In this document: positions 46,886-57,248 of the stretch, one piece after another
Numbering within the stretch: position 1 is the stretch's first letter
Layout: every line of letters starts with the position of its first letter
Source of the DNA: Dioscorea cayenensis subsp. rotundata
Lineage: Eukaryota; Streptophyta; Magnoliopsida; Dioscoreales; Dioscoreaceae
Length of the DNA: 64,000 nt
Reading direction: 5' to 3'
Assembly (NCBI RefSeq): GCF_009730915.1
Contig: NC_052476.1
Location: 248,001 to 312,000 of the forward strand
Translations under genes and position numbers: made by a program
Notes under the pieces: model-generated
The model's input: only the letters and a program-made list of their open reading frames with translations
Told to the model about the DNA's origin: nothing
The model's database searches: none

Positions 46886-47025
46886 ACTCTGCACCTACCA
46901 CCAAAACTATTTGAGAGGATTGGCTGTTTGGCTATCACTTACAAACAGCAAATGCAAAACATTAGCAAGTCTCGTTCCCCCTACATAATATAACTGATAA
47001 CTCCATGAGATATATATCTTAATTA
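46886..47025. repeat. Lipase promoter-proximal block, copy A of a duplication
   Basis: Starts just upstream of the TATA box (ACTCTGCACCTACCACCAAAA, TTGGCTGTTTGGCTATCACTT, AGCAAGTCTCGTTCCCCC, ATATCTTAATTA). Copy B is at 48152-48277 in the same order and orientation. Confidence 0.8.
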
Positions 47026-47320
47026 TTTTCCTCTCTAATCACAAGCCAAAAATGCAATGCATGTCAAACTTTGTTATCATTTTTGGCATGCTTTCATTGT
47101 CATTCCAAATATTATCACCGCTTTTTAGTACAATATTTTTATTTTGTATCGGGTAAGAATTTTAACATTGTTTTTTTAGTTCGACATATAAATTTTGAAA
47201 AAATGGATGAACCACATTCATTAAAATAACAAAGAACAAGTACATAAACAAGCACAACCCGAGCATAAGCTTTGTTTTTAGAACGATTTTTTATTTTTTT
47301 ATTCATGATACTTAGCATAT

Positions 47321-47387
47321 TTTTTTTAAAAAAATTGATATATCATGTTGATTAAATAAGCAAAAGAGATACACAGAGAGCAGTACA
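47321..47387 (-). mobile_element. 67 bp LINE tail with target duplication
   Basis: A T7 start followed by about 60 bases ending ...AGCAGTACA, flanked by perfect 11 bp copies of ACTTAGCATAT at 47310-47320 and 47388-47398. Poly(T) at the left edge marks a minus-strand insertion extremely truncated at its 5' end. Confidence 0.75.
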
Positions 47388-47555
47388 ACTTAGCATATTT
47401 TTTAGCATTGCTTTTTATTACGGTTTTTCGGCACAATTTTGTTTATTTTATAAAAAATTATATAAAATTAATTTTATTAAAATTTCATAAAATGAATAAA
47501 AATATTATTAAAATTATGAATTTACCAACAAATTTAATGTGACAAAACTCGATAA

Positions 47556-47776
47556 TTTTTTTTTTTGAAAAAATGAATAAACCACATTTATTAAAAAACC
47601 AAGACAAACAAAAACCACATAAGTCCACTAGATGTGGAACCCCAATAAAAATACCAAAATAGGAGGAACAACGGGTCTCCTCCTGACCCAATACAGCAGG
47701 AAAAGACTATCCCACACTATCCTTCTGGAACTCCTCAATCTCATCAGCGGACGCCGCCCCTCTCAACCTGAGGTCT
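47556..47776 (-). mobile_element. 5'-truncated LINE tail, 221 bp, with target duplication
   Basis: Poly(T) 47556-47566, then GAATAAACCACATTTATTA and LINE 3' sequence. It is flanked by perfect 12 bp copies of AAAACTCGATAA at 47544-47555 and 47777-47788. The GGATAAACCACATTCATT-like word is shared with the LINE at 53.2 kb. Confidence 0.9.
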
Positions 47777-47950
47777 AAAACTCGATAAAATTCTACCATA
47801 CATATTTTTCATCAATCAGATTTTGAAATGAATTTTCAGTGGTAAGTACCGATGTCTCTTAATTAGTCGTCATAGTGCTCCAAAACATTTGGAACACTTC
47901 ATATATAATGCCACCTCAATTGTAAATTATCTCAACATTTTTTTTTGCGT

Positions 47951-48038
47951 CAAACCATGACTATCTTCAAGCACGTTCCGGTTAAATACTGTGCCAAATC
48001 ATGACTATCTTCAAGCACGTTCCGGTTAAATACTGTGC
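47951..48038. repeat. 44 bp tandem repeat, two copies plus a decayed third
   Basis: The unit CAAAYCATGACTATCTTCAA...TTAAATACTGTGC at 47951-47994 and 47995-48038 differs at one base. A third, expanded and diverged copy follows to about 48095. Confidence 0.95.
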
Positions 48039-48151
48039 CAAATCATAACTACACCAAGATTAATAAGCACGATCCAGTTAAATAGCGCCTGGCAAAATTA
48101 TAAATTTATAATCCTGCCACGAACATGCAAACCCAGACCACAAACAACATA

Positions 48152-48277
48152 ACTCTGTACCTACCACCACCAAAATTATTTGAGAAACTGGCTGCATGGC
48201 TATCACTTACATACGGCATTAGGCTAGCAAGTCTGGTTCCCCCATATAATCTGTCCCCATGATGAAATATCTTAATT
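48152..48277. repeat. Lipase promoter-proximal block, copy B
   Basis: About 126 bp matching 46886-47025 (ACTCTGTACCTACCACC, CTATCACTTACA, AGCAAGTCTGGTTCCCCC, ATATCTTAATTA) with substitutions and small indels. It has no adjacent TATA box or lipase exon. Confidence 0.8.
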
Positions 48278-48438
48278 AAATTAATCTAGCTAGGCAAATG
48301 TGAAATACAAGAACCAGAAGATGGTAACATCATGGAAATGTATACAAATATGACCCAACAAAATCTGAGGAAATGGACAAGATCACTTTACTTTTTTTTT
48401 TTTAAGATTTTTTTTACATATATACAATGTTTGTATAT

Positions 48439-48666
48439 ATATATTTTTTACTAATAGGCGAAGCCCACATTTAAGAGATTACAAAATAAATAGATATATA
48501 CGGAAGTGCACTAATTATGATAGCTTACAAATTTCCTAGAAAAATCTCTTTGTCTTACAACTTTGGAGGGGTAAAACTATTGTACTGTTGGTTGGGGGAG
48601 GGATTTGAACCCTTGTCCTCCTTCTTGCACCTAAGTGTTTTACTATTAGGCTATTCAATGATTGAC
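48439..48666 (-). mobile_element. SINE with target duplication, minus strand
   Basis: 228 bp. The minus strand carries A-box-like TAGCCTAATAGTAAAAC and a perfect B-box GGTTCAAATCC near 48605-48615. It is flanked by perfect 12 bp copies of ATGTTTGTATAT at 48427-48438 and 48667-48678. The tail is short and T/A mixed. Confidence 0.85.
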
Positions 48667-48720
48667 ATGTTTGTATATTTTGAAGGAAACCTTAATTATC
48701 AGTTTTATTACTAGCTTTAA

Positions 48721-48761
48721 TATTATTATTATTACTATTATTATTATTATTATTATTATTA
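48721..48761. repeat. (ATT)n microsatellite
   Basis: About fourteen ATT/TTA units with one interruption (ACT). Confidence 0.95.
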
Positions 48762-49019
48762 CTTCGTCAAAAATTATATATGGCCCACAGCATTTAAGAA
48801 GAAAGCCACATTTTTCGCAAGTCTCCAACTCCTAATAAATTAATAATTAGTCATGCATCCTGGTGATCTAGTCAAGACTCATACATCCACTATCATATAA
48901 TATTCACTAAATTAATTAGTCATGTAATCATGACTTATCAATCATTTATCAATCATATTACTCTAATAATCCAATAAGTCTAAACTTGTTATATTACAAA
49001 TCGAGCTGGTTCGTGAATA

Positions 49020-49268
49020 CGTAATTTGAAGTTAATTAATGGTAAATTCAAAGAATTAAGACATACATCCAATTGGAATTAAAAATATTGTATATTGGAT
49101 TGACTTGGCCGATTACTTATTCTCGCATGAGAAGCTCGAGGACCCGATTATGAATTTAATTGATTATAAATTCAAAGACATGATGAGATATACATCCGAT
49201 TGGAAAATATTGTATGTTGATTGACTTGGCCGATTTCTTATTCTTGCACGAGAAACTCGAGTACCCGG
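49020..49268. repeat. Tandem duplication of about 122 bp
   Basis: Copies at about 49020-49146 and 49147-49268 share TTAATTGATTATAAATTCAAAG-type sequence, TACATCC.ATTGGAA, TTGACTTGGCCGATT and GAGAA.CTCGAG.ACCCG, with around ten to fifteen percent difference by eye. No gene is seen in this stretch. Confidence 0.85.
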
Positions 49269-49493
49269 CTGCTCCACACCCATTTTCTATACACACCTAA
49301 CCATTTGTCAAGTCACATAATTAATTCAAAGCTTTGCCAGCTATAAATTTTATCATAATACAAAAGCAGATTTATATAATATTATTATATCATATTTATA
49401 TTACATACTAGTCTGACTGATGAAAAATGAACTTTAATTACACTAAGCAAATTAAACTATTAAATATTTTATTGTTCCCGTTTTCAAAGTATC

Positions 49494-50526
49494 TGTTAGT
49501 TTCGTCGGTGTGATTTGTGAGTTTTAGGGAACACTCAAGCACTCATAGATCTCACACAAACCATTAAAGAAAGTTCACACAAACAAAACAAGAAGGAGAC
49601 ACACAAAATTGGTAACTCAGTTCGGCGTCCACTCGCCTACGTCTGCGGGGCCAAGCCCGGAGATAAACAATCCACTAAAAGAGGTAAAAATACATGAGTA
49701 CAAACACTTGTCACTCACACTCTCAATGAAGATCACTACCCTCTCTAGATTGTCTAGTGCTCGCCCACTCTCCTCCAAGAGACACACTTACAATCTACGA
49801 GCAAGGTAGCTTATATAGACGTCTCAACTTCCCAAATATAGCACATACTTCTTTTAAAATCTCCGCAGCTACTAATTTAAAAACCTTCCGAAATTAGCTG
49901 TTGCAACTCCTGTTGTAACATAAGTTGCAACATAGCCCTCGACTAGCGACTTGATCGAGTTCGATTACTTTGCGGACGACCTCAAGACCCATCAACCTCC
50001 CGGTCATGCTTAGTCCGAGTCGATGCGACCCAAATCTCCCGATCCCGATCGCCGAGTAACTCAGCCTACCTCCTCGGGTTCCTCATCACGCAGTCCCCTC
50101 GCAAGGCGCGACGTCCTTGTGCGTCTTCACGAAACTTGCCAAACTTAGTCTTCAATCCACCTAAATTTGGTCTTCAAAGATTCTCCAAACTTGATCTTCA
50201 ATTCACCCAAGTTTGGTCCTCAAATCTTCCCAATAATAGATCTTCAATCAATCAATTCAATGATTCTAAATATGGTCTTGATATGATCTTGTCTTCATGT
50301 TTCCAAGAATAATTCCACCAAGATCTTCAAAATAATTTCCTCCAAGTTATAGACATACTAAAAATAGCTCCACCAAAATCTTCAAGATAATTTGCCTTGC
50401 AAGCCAAGTCTCTATGCCATGTCACCATGCTCTCCATGTCATCAATTTTGCCTTGTCACCATGGTTGCTACGCCATCTTGTCTTGGTGTCAAATCATGCC
50501 AATTAAATAGTGCGATTGCACTAACA
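49494..50526. mobile_element. Solo LTR, 1033 bp
   Basis: Termini TGTTAGTTTCGTC...GATTGCACTAACA (TG...CA, inverted TGTTAG/CTAACA). It is flanked by the perfect 5 bp duplication GTATC at 49489-49493 and 50527-50531. No internal domain. A GCTTATATAGACG sequence near 49810 may be the TATA box if the LTR is read on the plus strand. A GC-richer block lies at 49940-50130. A diverged fragment of the same family lies at 22055-22300. Confidence 0.93.
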
Positions 50527-50796
50527 GTATCATTGATCATTTGTGGTCCATTATTTATATAATATGAAATATGGCAATAAAATAATTAATAATGAATATT
50601 TATTTTATTTATTTATTTTGATGAAAGTGGTGAATACTATATATATCAATGACATACGTAAAGGCGTAAAATTCATCATCTAGTAAATAATTGTAGTTAA
50701 ACTAATACAATCATCATGCATATATGTTTGTAGTTTTTTAATTTTAATAAAATAGATAAGCTAGTCATTCTTATCAATGTTAAAAGAGTGAGTTGA

Positions 50797-51667
50797 GGGC
50801 TATTTTTTAAAATATTGCATTTTTTTTAATTATATACCAAAATAAGTATCTTTTAGATTAATTACCAAAATGCGCAAAAAGTACCATGTAGTGTACTTGC
50901 ATGGTACTTTTTGCACATTGGTTATATTTAAATTTTTTTTTTAATTTTATAATAGTTTTTTATATGAAATTTTACATTTACAACCTTATAAATTCTTTAA
51001 ATTAATTTTTTTTCACAACTCTATTTAAATTTTAGATTTTTTTTTATATAATATTTTACATTTTAGTCCTTATAATTTTTTTAAATTAAATTTTTTTCTC
51101 ACAGCCCTATTTAAAATTTACAATGGTTTTTTAATATAATATTTTACGTTTAAGTCCTTATATATATATATATATATTTTAATTTAAATTCTTTCTAACA
51201 TATATCATTTGTAATAAAAAAAAGCTGATATCATACTTTAAACGGATGAAAATGATAATATATATTATAAAAAGATTACGATAATCACATATTACGAACG
51301 ACTACTTGGATCGGTGCGTTGGGACAATTCGACGACTATGACAATCGTAAATAGGGTTGTGAGAAAAAAATTTTTAATTTAAAAAAATTATAAGAACTAA
51401 AAACGTAAAAATATTATATAAAAAAACCATTGTAAAATTTAAATAGAGTTGTGATTAATTTAAAAAAATTTGTAAGGTTGTAAATGTAAAATTTCATATA
51501 AAAAAACTATTATAAAAATTAAAAAAAGAAAATTTAAATATAACCCTACGTAAGCAAAAGATCATGCAAAGACATCGTATCGTGACTTTTACATGATTTC
51601 TGAATTAATCGAGAAGATACTTATTTTGGTATATAATTAAAAAATTGCAATATTTAAAAAAAAAACC
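50797..51667. mobile_element. Mutator-type MITE with long terminal inverted repeats
   Basis: 871 bp, flanked by perfect 9 bp copies of GTGAGTTGA at 50788-50796 and 51668-51676, the Mutator duplication length. The outer 55-60 bases pair well (ATATTGCA, then TTAATTATATACCAAAATAA and GTATCTT on both arms), and weaker inverted similarity (for example GTGAGAAAAA versus TTTTTCTCACA) continues for several hundred bases. No transposase frame. The centre, about 51230-51345, is unique. Confidence 0.9.
50871..50917. repeat. 18-base hairpin within the Mutator-type MITE
   Basis: TGCGCAAAAAGTACCATG (50871-50888) and CATGGTACTTTTTGCACA (50900-50917) pair at 17 of 18 positions around an 11-base loop. It lies on one arm only; the other arm does not have it. 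Confidence 0.9.
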
Positions 51668-51676
51668 GTGAGTTGA

Positions 51677-53205
51677 GTGAATATGTGTTAAATAACTATT
51701 TTTTTATTATTTTTTTAATAAAAACGGCAAAGGCTAGATAAATTGAGAGCATGTGCATTGAATGAGAAACATTGATCATTAAACTCCCATGTTCTCACTA
51801 GATGACATAGAATTTGGATACTAAAATCGTACCTACAATCAAAAACCTACTACCTCTATTATCCAGTGAAACTTTGATCAAAAATCTTTTTAATGTCTCA
51901 TGTTTACTTTTAATAATGGAGTCAATTCCACTGTATTACTGTGAGTTTTTTGGTTAAATAATAAAAAAGTTAGTATTTTATGTTTTTTTCTACTCAAAAA
52001 TTAAAGTTTTATATCAGGACTTATTCAACTTTTATTTTTTATTTTATTTTTTATGTTTTGCAAAAGGATGGGTAAACCACTGGTGTGTTTATTTTTAAAA
52101 TAATAAAAACAGAGCGCTACGTTGAAGATCAACAGCTTGCCGGGCCAACCAAATTAAATGCCTAGCTACAACAAGATGTGTTTGCCAAATAAGACGGCAG
52201 ACATTTATAGTGCGTGTCAGAAGCAATGTGCCGTAGTATATAATATATATGACAATCAGTTGCGGGTTAACCAAGATGCATGCTTATAAATATATATTTT
52301 TTGATCTCTCAGCCTAGTGATTTATTTTTATATATAATTTTATTTTGTGGTTTACTTAAGCTTATATAAATGTACATATATAAGACGTATAGCATGTTAA
52401 TGTACAAATTTATGAGCTGCTTGCCTATCTAAGCGAGAACCTTTTTCAGTTTTTCTTCTGTATTATTGCGAGCTTTTTATAGTGCGCTAAATAATTGTAC
52501 ATGCAAAGTCTTTGTTTAATCATTGTCAGCTTTGGAGGGTAGGTACCTAGCTTTGATGTGTTGTCAAGCTCACGCATGTGCTACTCATGCTCTAAGGCTG
52601 TCGCTTTTGCTATTATAGATGGAAACGTTTTCAGTATCTGGACTGGGAGGGTGCTCATTTTTATCTTCCCAGGGAAAGCAATCAGAAATACCCAAATTCT
52701 ATGAAATCTTTAAATTGTTCTTCAATTTTTTTTTATATAAATTATTTTTCTGTCATACTGTAGTCCTTTAACATTCTTAAAATCAGTGTTAACAAAAAAA
52801 TTATCATACCCTTAATTACGATAGAATTTGCAAACAAATTTTTTTTTTTAAAAAAATTTATTTATTTATTTATAATAAAATGAATAAACCACACATTTTA
52901 ACCAATGTTATATGAGAGTTAATTCTCATATCTCTCACTTAGCATGAAAAAAAAATTGTTACTGTATATCTAATGTGAAGATAGTATTATGCTCATATGT
53001 CATTTGTTTACATAAATATTTTTTAATAAATATATAATGAGATAGCATCTAATATGGGTTTTTGATTAAAATTTTTACAATATGGACTATAACGTTATAA
53101 CATGTGTTTATATATATGATTATCATGTTAATTTTTATGGCCACTTCAATAAATTATAAATAATAAAATTAGAAAAAGATTAAAACTAGTATGGTTCAAG
53201 GTTTA
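51677..53205. other. Intergenic, no gene recognised
   Basis: AT-rich. LINE-tail-like words occur at 52068-52095 (GGGTAAACCACTGGTGTGTTTA) and 52876-52900 (AATGAATAAACCACACATTTT), suggesting further eroded LINE ends without readable duplications. Confidence 0.45.
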
Positions 53206-53499
53206 TCAACAATTTTAACTTTTTTCTTTTTTTAAAAAAGTGGATAAACAGCATTCATTACACTGAAAAGGGAAGATAATTTCCTCTAGCAATGGAAAGA
53301 TACAATAAAAAGCCTAAAGACAAAATAAAACAACAAACAAAAGCAGGAAATACAAAGCAATACACCTCTCCCTGCCCCAAGGGCTGGGAGTAACAACTCC
53401 AATTACTCAGCTAAGCATCCTCGCCAGCTCTAGTGTTGTTGATCAAAAAATCCAAACTGTGTTTGACAGTGGTAGTCGGCTCTTCGAATCTTACCTTTT

Positions 53500-55045
53500 T
53501 AGAATCAGGAACTGCATCAACCCAAAGCAAGAACATGTGAATAATTTTGCGAAGAACAATGGTATGTGTAGAAAAAGATTCTCAAAAAATTCGCACATTT
53601 CTCTCCAACGAAACATTCCAGAGTAAAGTAAGAGAAATAAGATCCCCGACATCCCTCACACTGTTTGGGAGTTTGGGTCTCCAACGTTCCCACAAAGTCC
53701 TGAACCGACTGGGGGAACGAAGGTAGTCGAAAAATGGAAGTAAGAAAATTCCATATTCGAATCACAAAAAAGACAAGCATGGAAGAGATGATCAACTGTC
53801 TCTTCGTCCGCATAACACAAGACACATGTTGTAGTGGGTGTTGGATATAAATGCACTAGGTATGGCAACTTAATGAAGAATCTATATATAAGAAAAAATG
53901 AAAGAAGACAGGAAGAAAATTGAAAGATGTAGGCAAAGCACTTCAAGAGAAGTTGTCTCTTGAATATTATTTCTCCCACTAGGTGCAAATGGTCTCGAGG
54001 AATAATATTCTTGGGATATAATGCCTACTGATTGAGAAACAAATTTGCACTTTTGTTTTCTCAAGAATTCACTTGAACTAGAAGGATTGAGAAGAGTTCC
54101 CAATACGGGAAGAAGATTTTTCTGAAAAGTTAGGTTTTTATCTTTTAAAAAGGTACAATATAAGATTTTAAAATGATTGGAGGGGCATTTATAAATTTGA
54201 GAAACCTCTTTGCATCACAACTGCTACGAAGTGAAGAGGCGTGAAAACGTTGAGAAACAACCCTTGAAAATATTTTATTACTTTATTTTTTATTTTTTGG
54301 GAAATTTATGCAACAGTGGGGAGACAATTACAACCACGAGCAGTGAGCCTATCTAAAGTAAGAATACTCTCGTCCCACATTAACCAGTTAAAAATACAGA
54401 TTTTTTTTGGGGCAAAGCTTTTCCAAATCAAGTTAGTGGTTTTGCACATAACCCCTTCGTGCTTAAGAAAGCAATAGAAAGATTTGACCGTGAAAGTCCC
54501 ATTTACGGTCAACTTCCAACTAATTATAAGGTCCCTTGACCCGAGAGAATCTGAATCTTCAAGGTAAGGTTAAAGAGGAGGGGGGGGGGTCCAAGTCTAA
54601 CCTTGACCCTTCCTTATCCACTGAGATTGCAAAAGATAAGCTAGTTCATAAATAGTGCCAGAAGGAGAGCTAGAAGATCTAAATCTATCTGGCCATAGAT
54701 ATGACAGAGCACGTTTGTCGAACCAATTATCAAGCTAGAACAAAGTCTCCTTTCCATCCACCACTTTATGGTCAATACAAGCTCTAAAGGCTGGCCTACT
54801 CACCAAAATTCCATTCCAAACAAAAGAGCGTCTATTCGGAGGACAGTTATGCAAATTTCAATGTGGAGCTTGATGGAAGTAGTTGAAGAGTACTACCCCT
54901 TTTCCGCTCCACGGCTGATCATTTGCAACTTTCCACCACCATTTTCCGAGGAGAGCCACATTGAAATCTCTCAGATTTAAGATACCCCACCCACTGTGTT
55001 TTTTGGGTCGGCAAATATGGTTCCAATTAACGAGCCTCATCTTTG
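53500..55045 (-). pseudogene. LINE ORF2 C-terminal (zf-RVT) remnant
   Basis: High to low: MRLVNWNHICRPKKHSGWGI and NLRDFNVALLGKWWW (54900-55040), the usual stretch after L1 reverse transcriptase; then FTVKSFYCFLKHEG, IWKSFAPKKICIFNWLMW, LDRLTARGCN (54306-54500); then, across the nested LTR, TTTCVLCYADEETVDHLFHAC (split over 53765-53835), the cysteine/histidine zf-RVT element. Stops and shifts are present at several points. Non-functional. Confidence 0.9.
53839..54315. mobile_element. Solo LTR, 477 bp, nested in the LINE
   Basis: Plus-strand termini TGTTGGATATAAATG...TTTATGCAACA. It is flanked by the perfect 5 bp duplication GTGGG at 53834-53838 and 54316-54320. Removing the LTR and one duplication rejoins the LINE coding frame exactly across a conserved Cys-containing motif. 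A TATATATAAG sequence lies near 53883. It is unrelated at its termini to the 1033 bp solo LTR. Confidence 0.93.
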
Positions 55046-55071
55046 GTTTATGCAAATTCAACAATTTTAAC

Positions 55072-57008
55072 ATTTATGAAAATTATAATTAAATAAATTA
55101 TTTATATGAGTTTAAAGGCAATATAGTTAGCAGCTAGCTAGAGCCAAATCAGAGAGTTCAAATTAATTAATGCTTATTGGGGTTTATATATCCTTTAAAA
55201 AAAAAATTAATGCCATCTCAGAAGATAAAAAGGAATTGAAAATGGGGTCTCTCTTGCACATCTCTTCCCGGGGGAAGTCTAGTGATGAAATTTACTTGCT
55301 AGAGATGCCCTTTCTTTTGTTAGGGCCTCTTTTACTTGTGGTCTTTTGTTTAGCTTTGTAGTTGGTTTCTCTCATTTTGTGGGTTTGGGGTCTCATTTTG
55401 TTGTAACTTATGTTTATCGCTTTTCATCTAAATGATTGTTATCTATTTTTCATTAAAAAAAAAAAAATGGAAATGGCTCAATGGCCAAGGTCTCACACAT
55501 GGTGGTGTGGATAACATGGCCTGCATGGGTTGAAGGACATGCATATTTCGTGATAACAGATATTTGATGGTCATACACAAAAGAACCGGAAAATACTTTG
55601 GAAAAATAAAATAAATAAAAACTTATCAATAACTATTTTTTACTAAATAGTAATGCCAAAAAATAAATTGAAACAAGAATTACTAAGCATAATTATTGCA
55701 AAAGAAGCGAAAACAAACACTAGCTAGTCCTGTTAAATATTTAGAATAGTCAAGTAAAGATAACATATACTTATCATGGACCCTAGTACAGAGTCTCTAT
55801 GACTGAAGGAGACTCTCACATATGGATGGAGTGTATCAACCGAGATGGGTGCTCCTCACACAAGTGAGTTGAACATAGACTTAATTAATAAAAAAGAATA
55901 GTAGGAAGTAATAGAAGAATAATAATAAGCATCAGCATTATCACAAGAAGAAGAAGAAGCAGAAGCAGCTAGCTGATTCTTTTATACTTCTAAGAAATCT
56001 TGCATAGTCTTAGATGGAGACCTAGCTCCGTGGACCTTGTCATGAATCCTTGTATGAGGGGCTTCTATGGCTGAGTGAGTCTCTCACCTAGATAAACTGG
56101 GTCATTGAAGAAGAACAAAAAGACAAGTTAGGTATACAAGGAACTAAATAATAATAATAATAATAATAATAACAACAACAAAAAACCAAGAAATAGTAGA
56201 AGAAAAGTACAACATAACATGCATGTATTGCAAGAAGAAAAAGGCTGGTTGCTTCTCTCTCACAAGCAACCTACACAACCCCGGCCCATTCCATGGAACG
56301 ATGGAAATGTGATTAGGTGGGAGCTTTTCCCTCCAGGTGATAAGAGTATTTCCGTGATCTTAACATAACTAACCACTTTGTTAATAGGAGGGACTTAAAA
56401 GTAAATTAATGGAAAAAGAGAGATTGAAAGCATAATTAGATTATAAAGGCACTGCTCAGAAAGAACGGGACATAATAAGGACCTATAATTAATTTTCTCT
56501 ATCCAAACGACAGAGAAGAAAAAAAAACACTAGCTCTTTCCAAGATAGATTCTTGATCAAGATGAGCTTTCTTTGATTCATAATTTCATATAGCAGTACT
56601 CCACTTTCTTTGCGAATGATGTAAGTGATCATAAAAATAAAAAAAATAAAAAAAAAATAAAAAAAAACCCATACAATTAAGAACAATGAAAGGATTAAAA
56701 CAACATTTCACTTTCTAATACCCATATTGTTTTTATTATCTTATTTTAAAAGGAGGATCTATATGTGAAAATGCAACTATGTGTTTTTTTTTTTCTTTTT
56801 CTTTTACAAAATACCAATTCATGTCATACTCCCTCTCCTTCAATAGTCCTAATTTCTTGTGAGCCTCACACTTTAATCAAATCCTAGCCATTGCTTTTAT
56901 TTTTAATCATAACCATTGGTTTTTATTTTTTAGTTTCAAAATTCTAGCCGTTTCTTCACCTCATTTTTTATTAGTTTTGAAACCCTAGCCGACTCTTCAC
57001 AGTTTTAG
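55072..57008. other. Intergenic; possible LINE 3' end at 55190-55468
   Basis: The 55190-55468 stretch ends TTGTTGTAACTTATG...CATTAAAAAAAAAAAAA and resembles a plus-strand LINE 3' untranslated region, without a clear duplication. Two related paragraphs near 55785-55860 and 56025-56100 (TGGACC.TAGTA/TTGTCA..., GAGTCTCT.ATGACTGA/TATGGCTGAGTGAG) suggest an old local duplication. Trinucleotide runs AAG (55948) and AAT (56145) occur. No gene. Confidence 0.4.
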
Positions 57009-57217
57009 TGTTAAATATGAGATCAAAAGCAAGAACTTCTACAGAGCAATCGATTGAATGAGCTCATCTTATTTGCATAATATCTGGCTTTTAAATAGCC
57101 TTACAACTAAAATAGAAATCCTAACAAACTCCATCCTTATCGGATTTATTTAACAGAAACAAAGATCAAATCAACTAGACTTGATAAACTCCTACAAAGA
57201 AGAAAACAACTCTTACA
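57009..57217 (-). repeat. 3' LTR of copia element 2
   Basis: 209 bp, short for a plant copia LTR, adjacent to the polypurine tract. Confidence 0.95.
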
Positions 57218-57248
57218 AATCCTCCCCTAAACCAACTGTGTCTCACAG

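Larger units (their letters stand above)
53220..55057 (-). mobile_element. 5'-truncated L1-type LINE with target duplication, interrupted by a solo LTR
   Basis: Flanked by perfect 14 bp copies of TCAACAATTTTAAC at 53206-53219 and 55058-55071, with a T-rich start at 53220 marking the 3' tail of a minus-strand LINE. Without the nested LTR and its extra 5 bp, the insert is about 1356 bp, so most of ORF2 is missing. Only the region downstream of reverse transcriptase is present. Confidence 0.93.

Noticed and set aside
47951..48095. CRISPR-like or satellite array
   Set aside because: Only two clean copies without unique spacers, in a plant nuclear sequence.
48595..48665. Genuine tRNA gene on the minus strand
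   Set aside because: The B-box is perfect but no cloverleaf forms, and the unit has SINE length with a target duplication.
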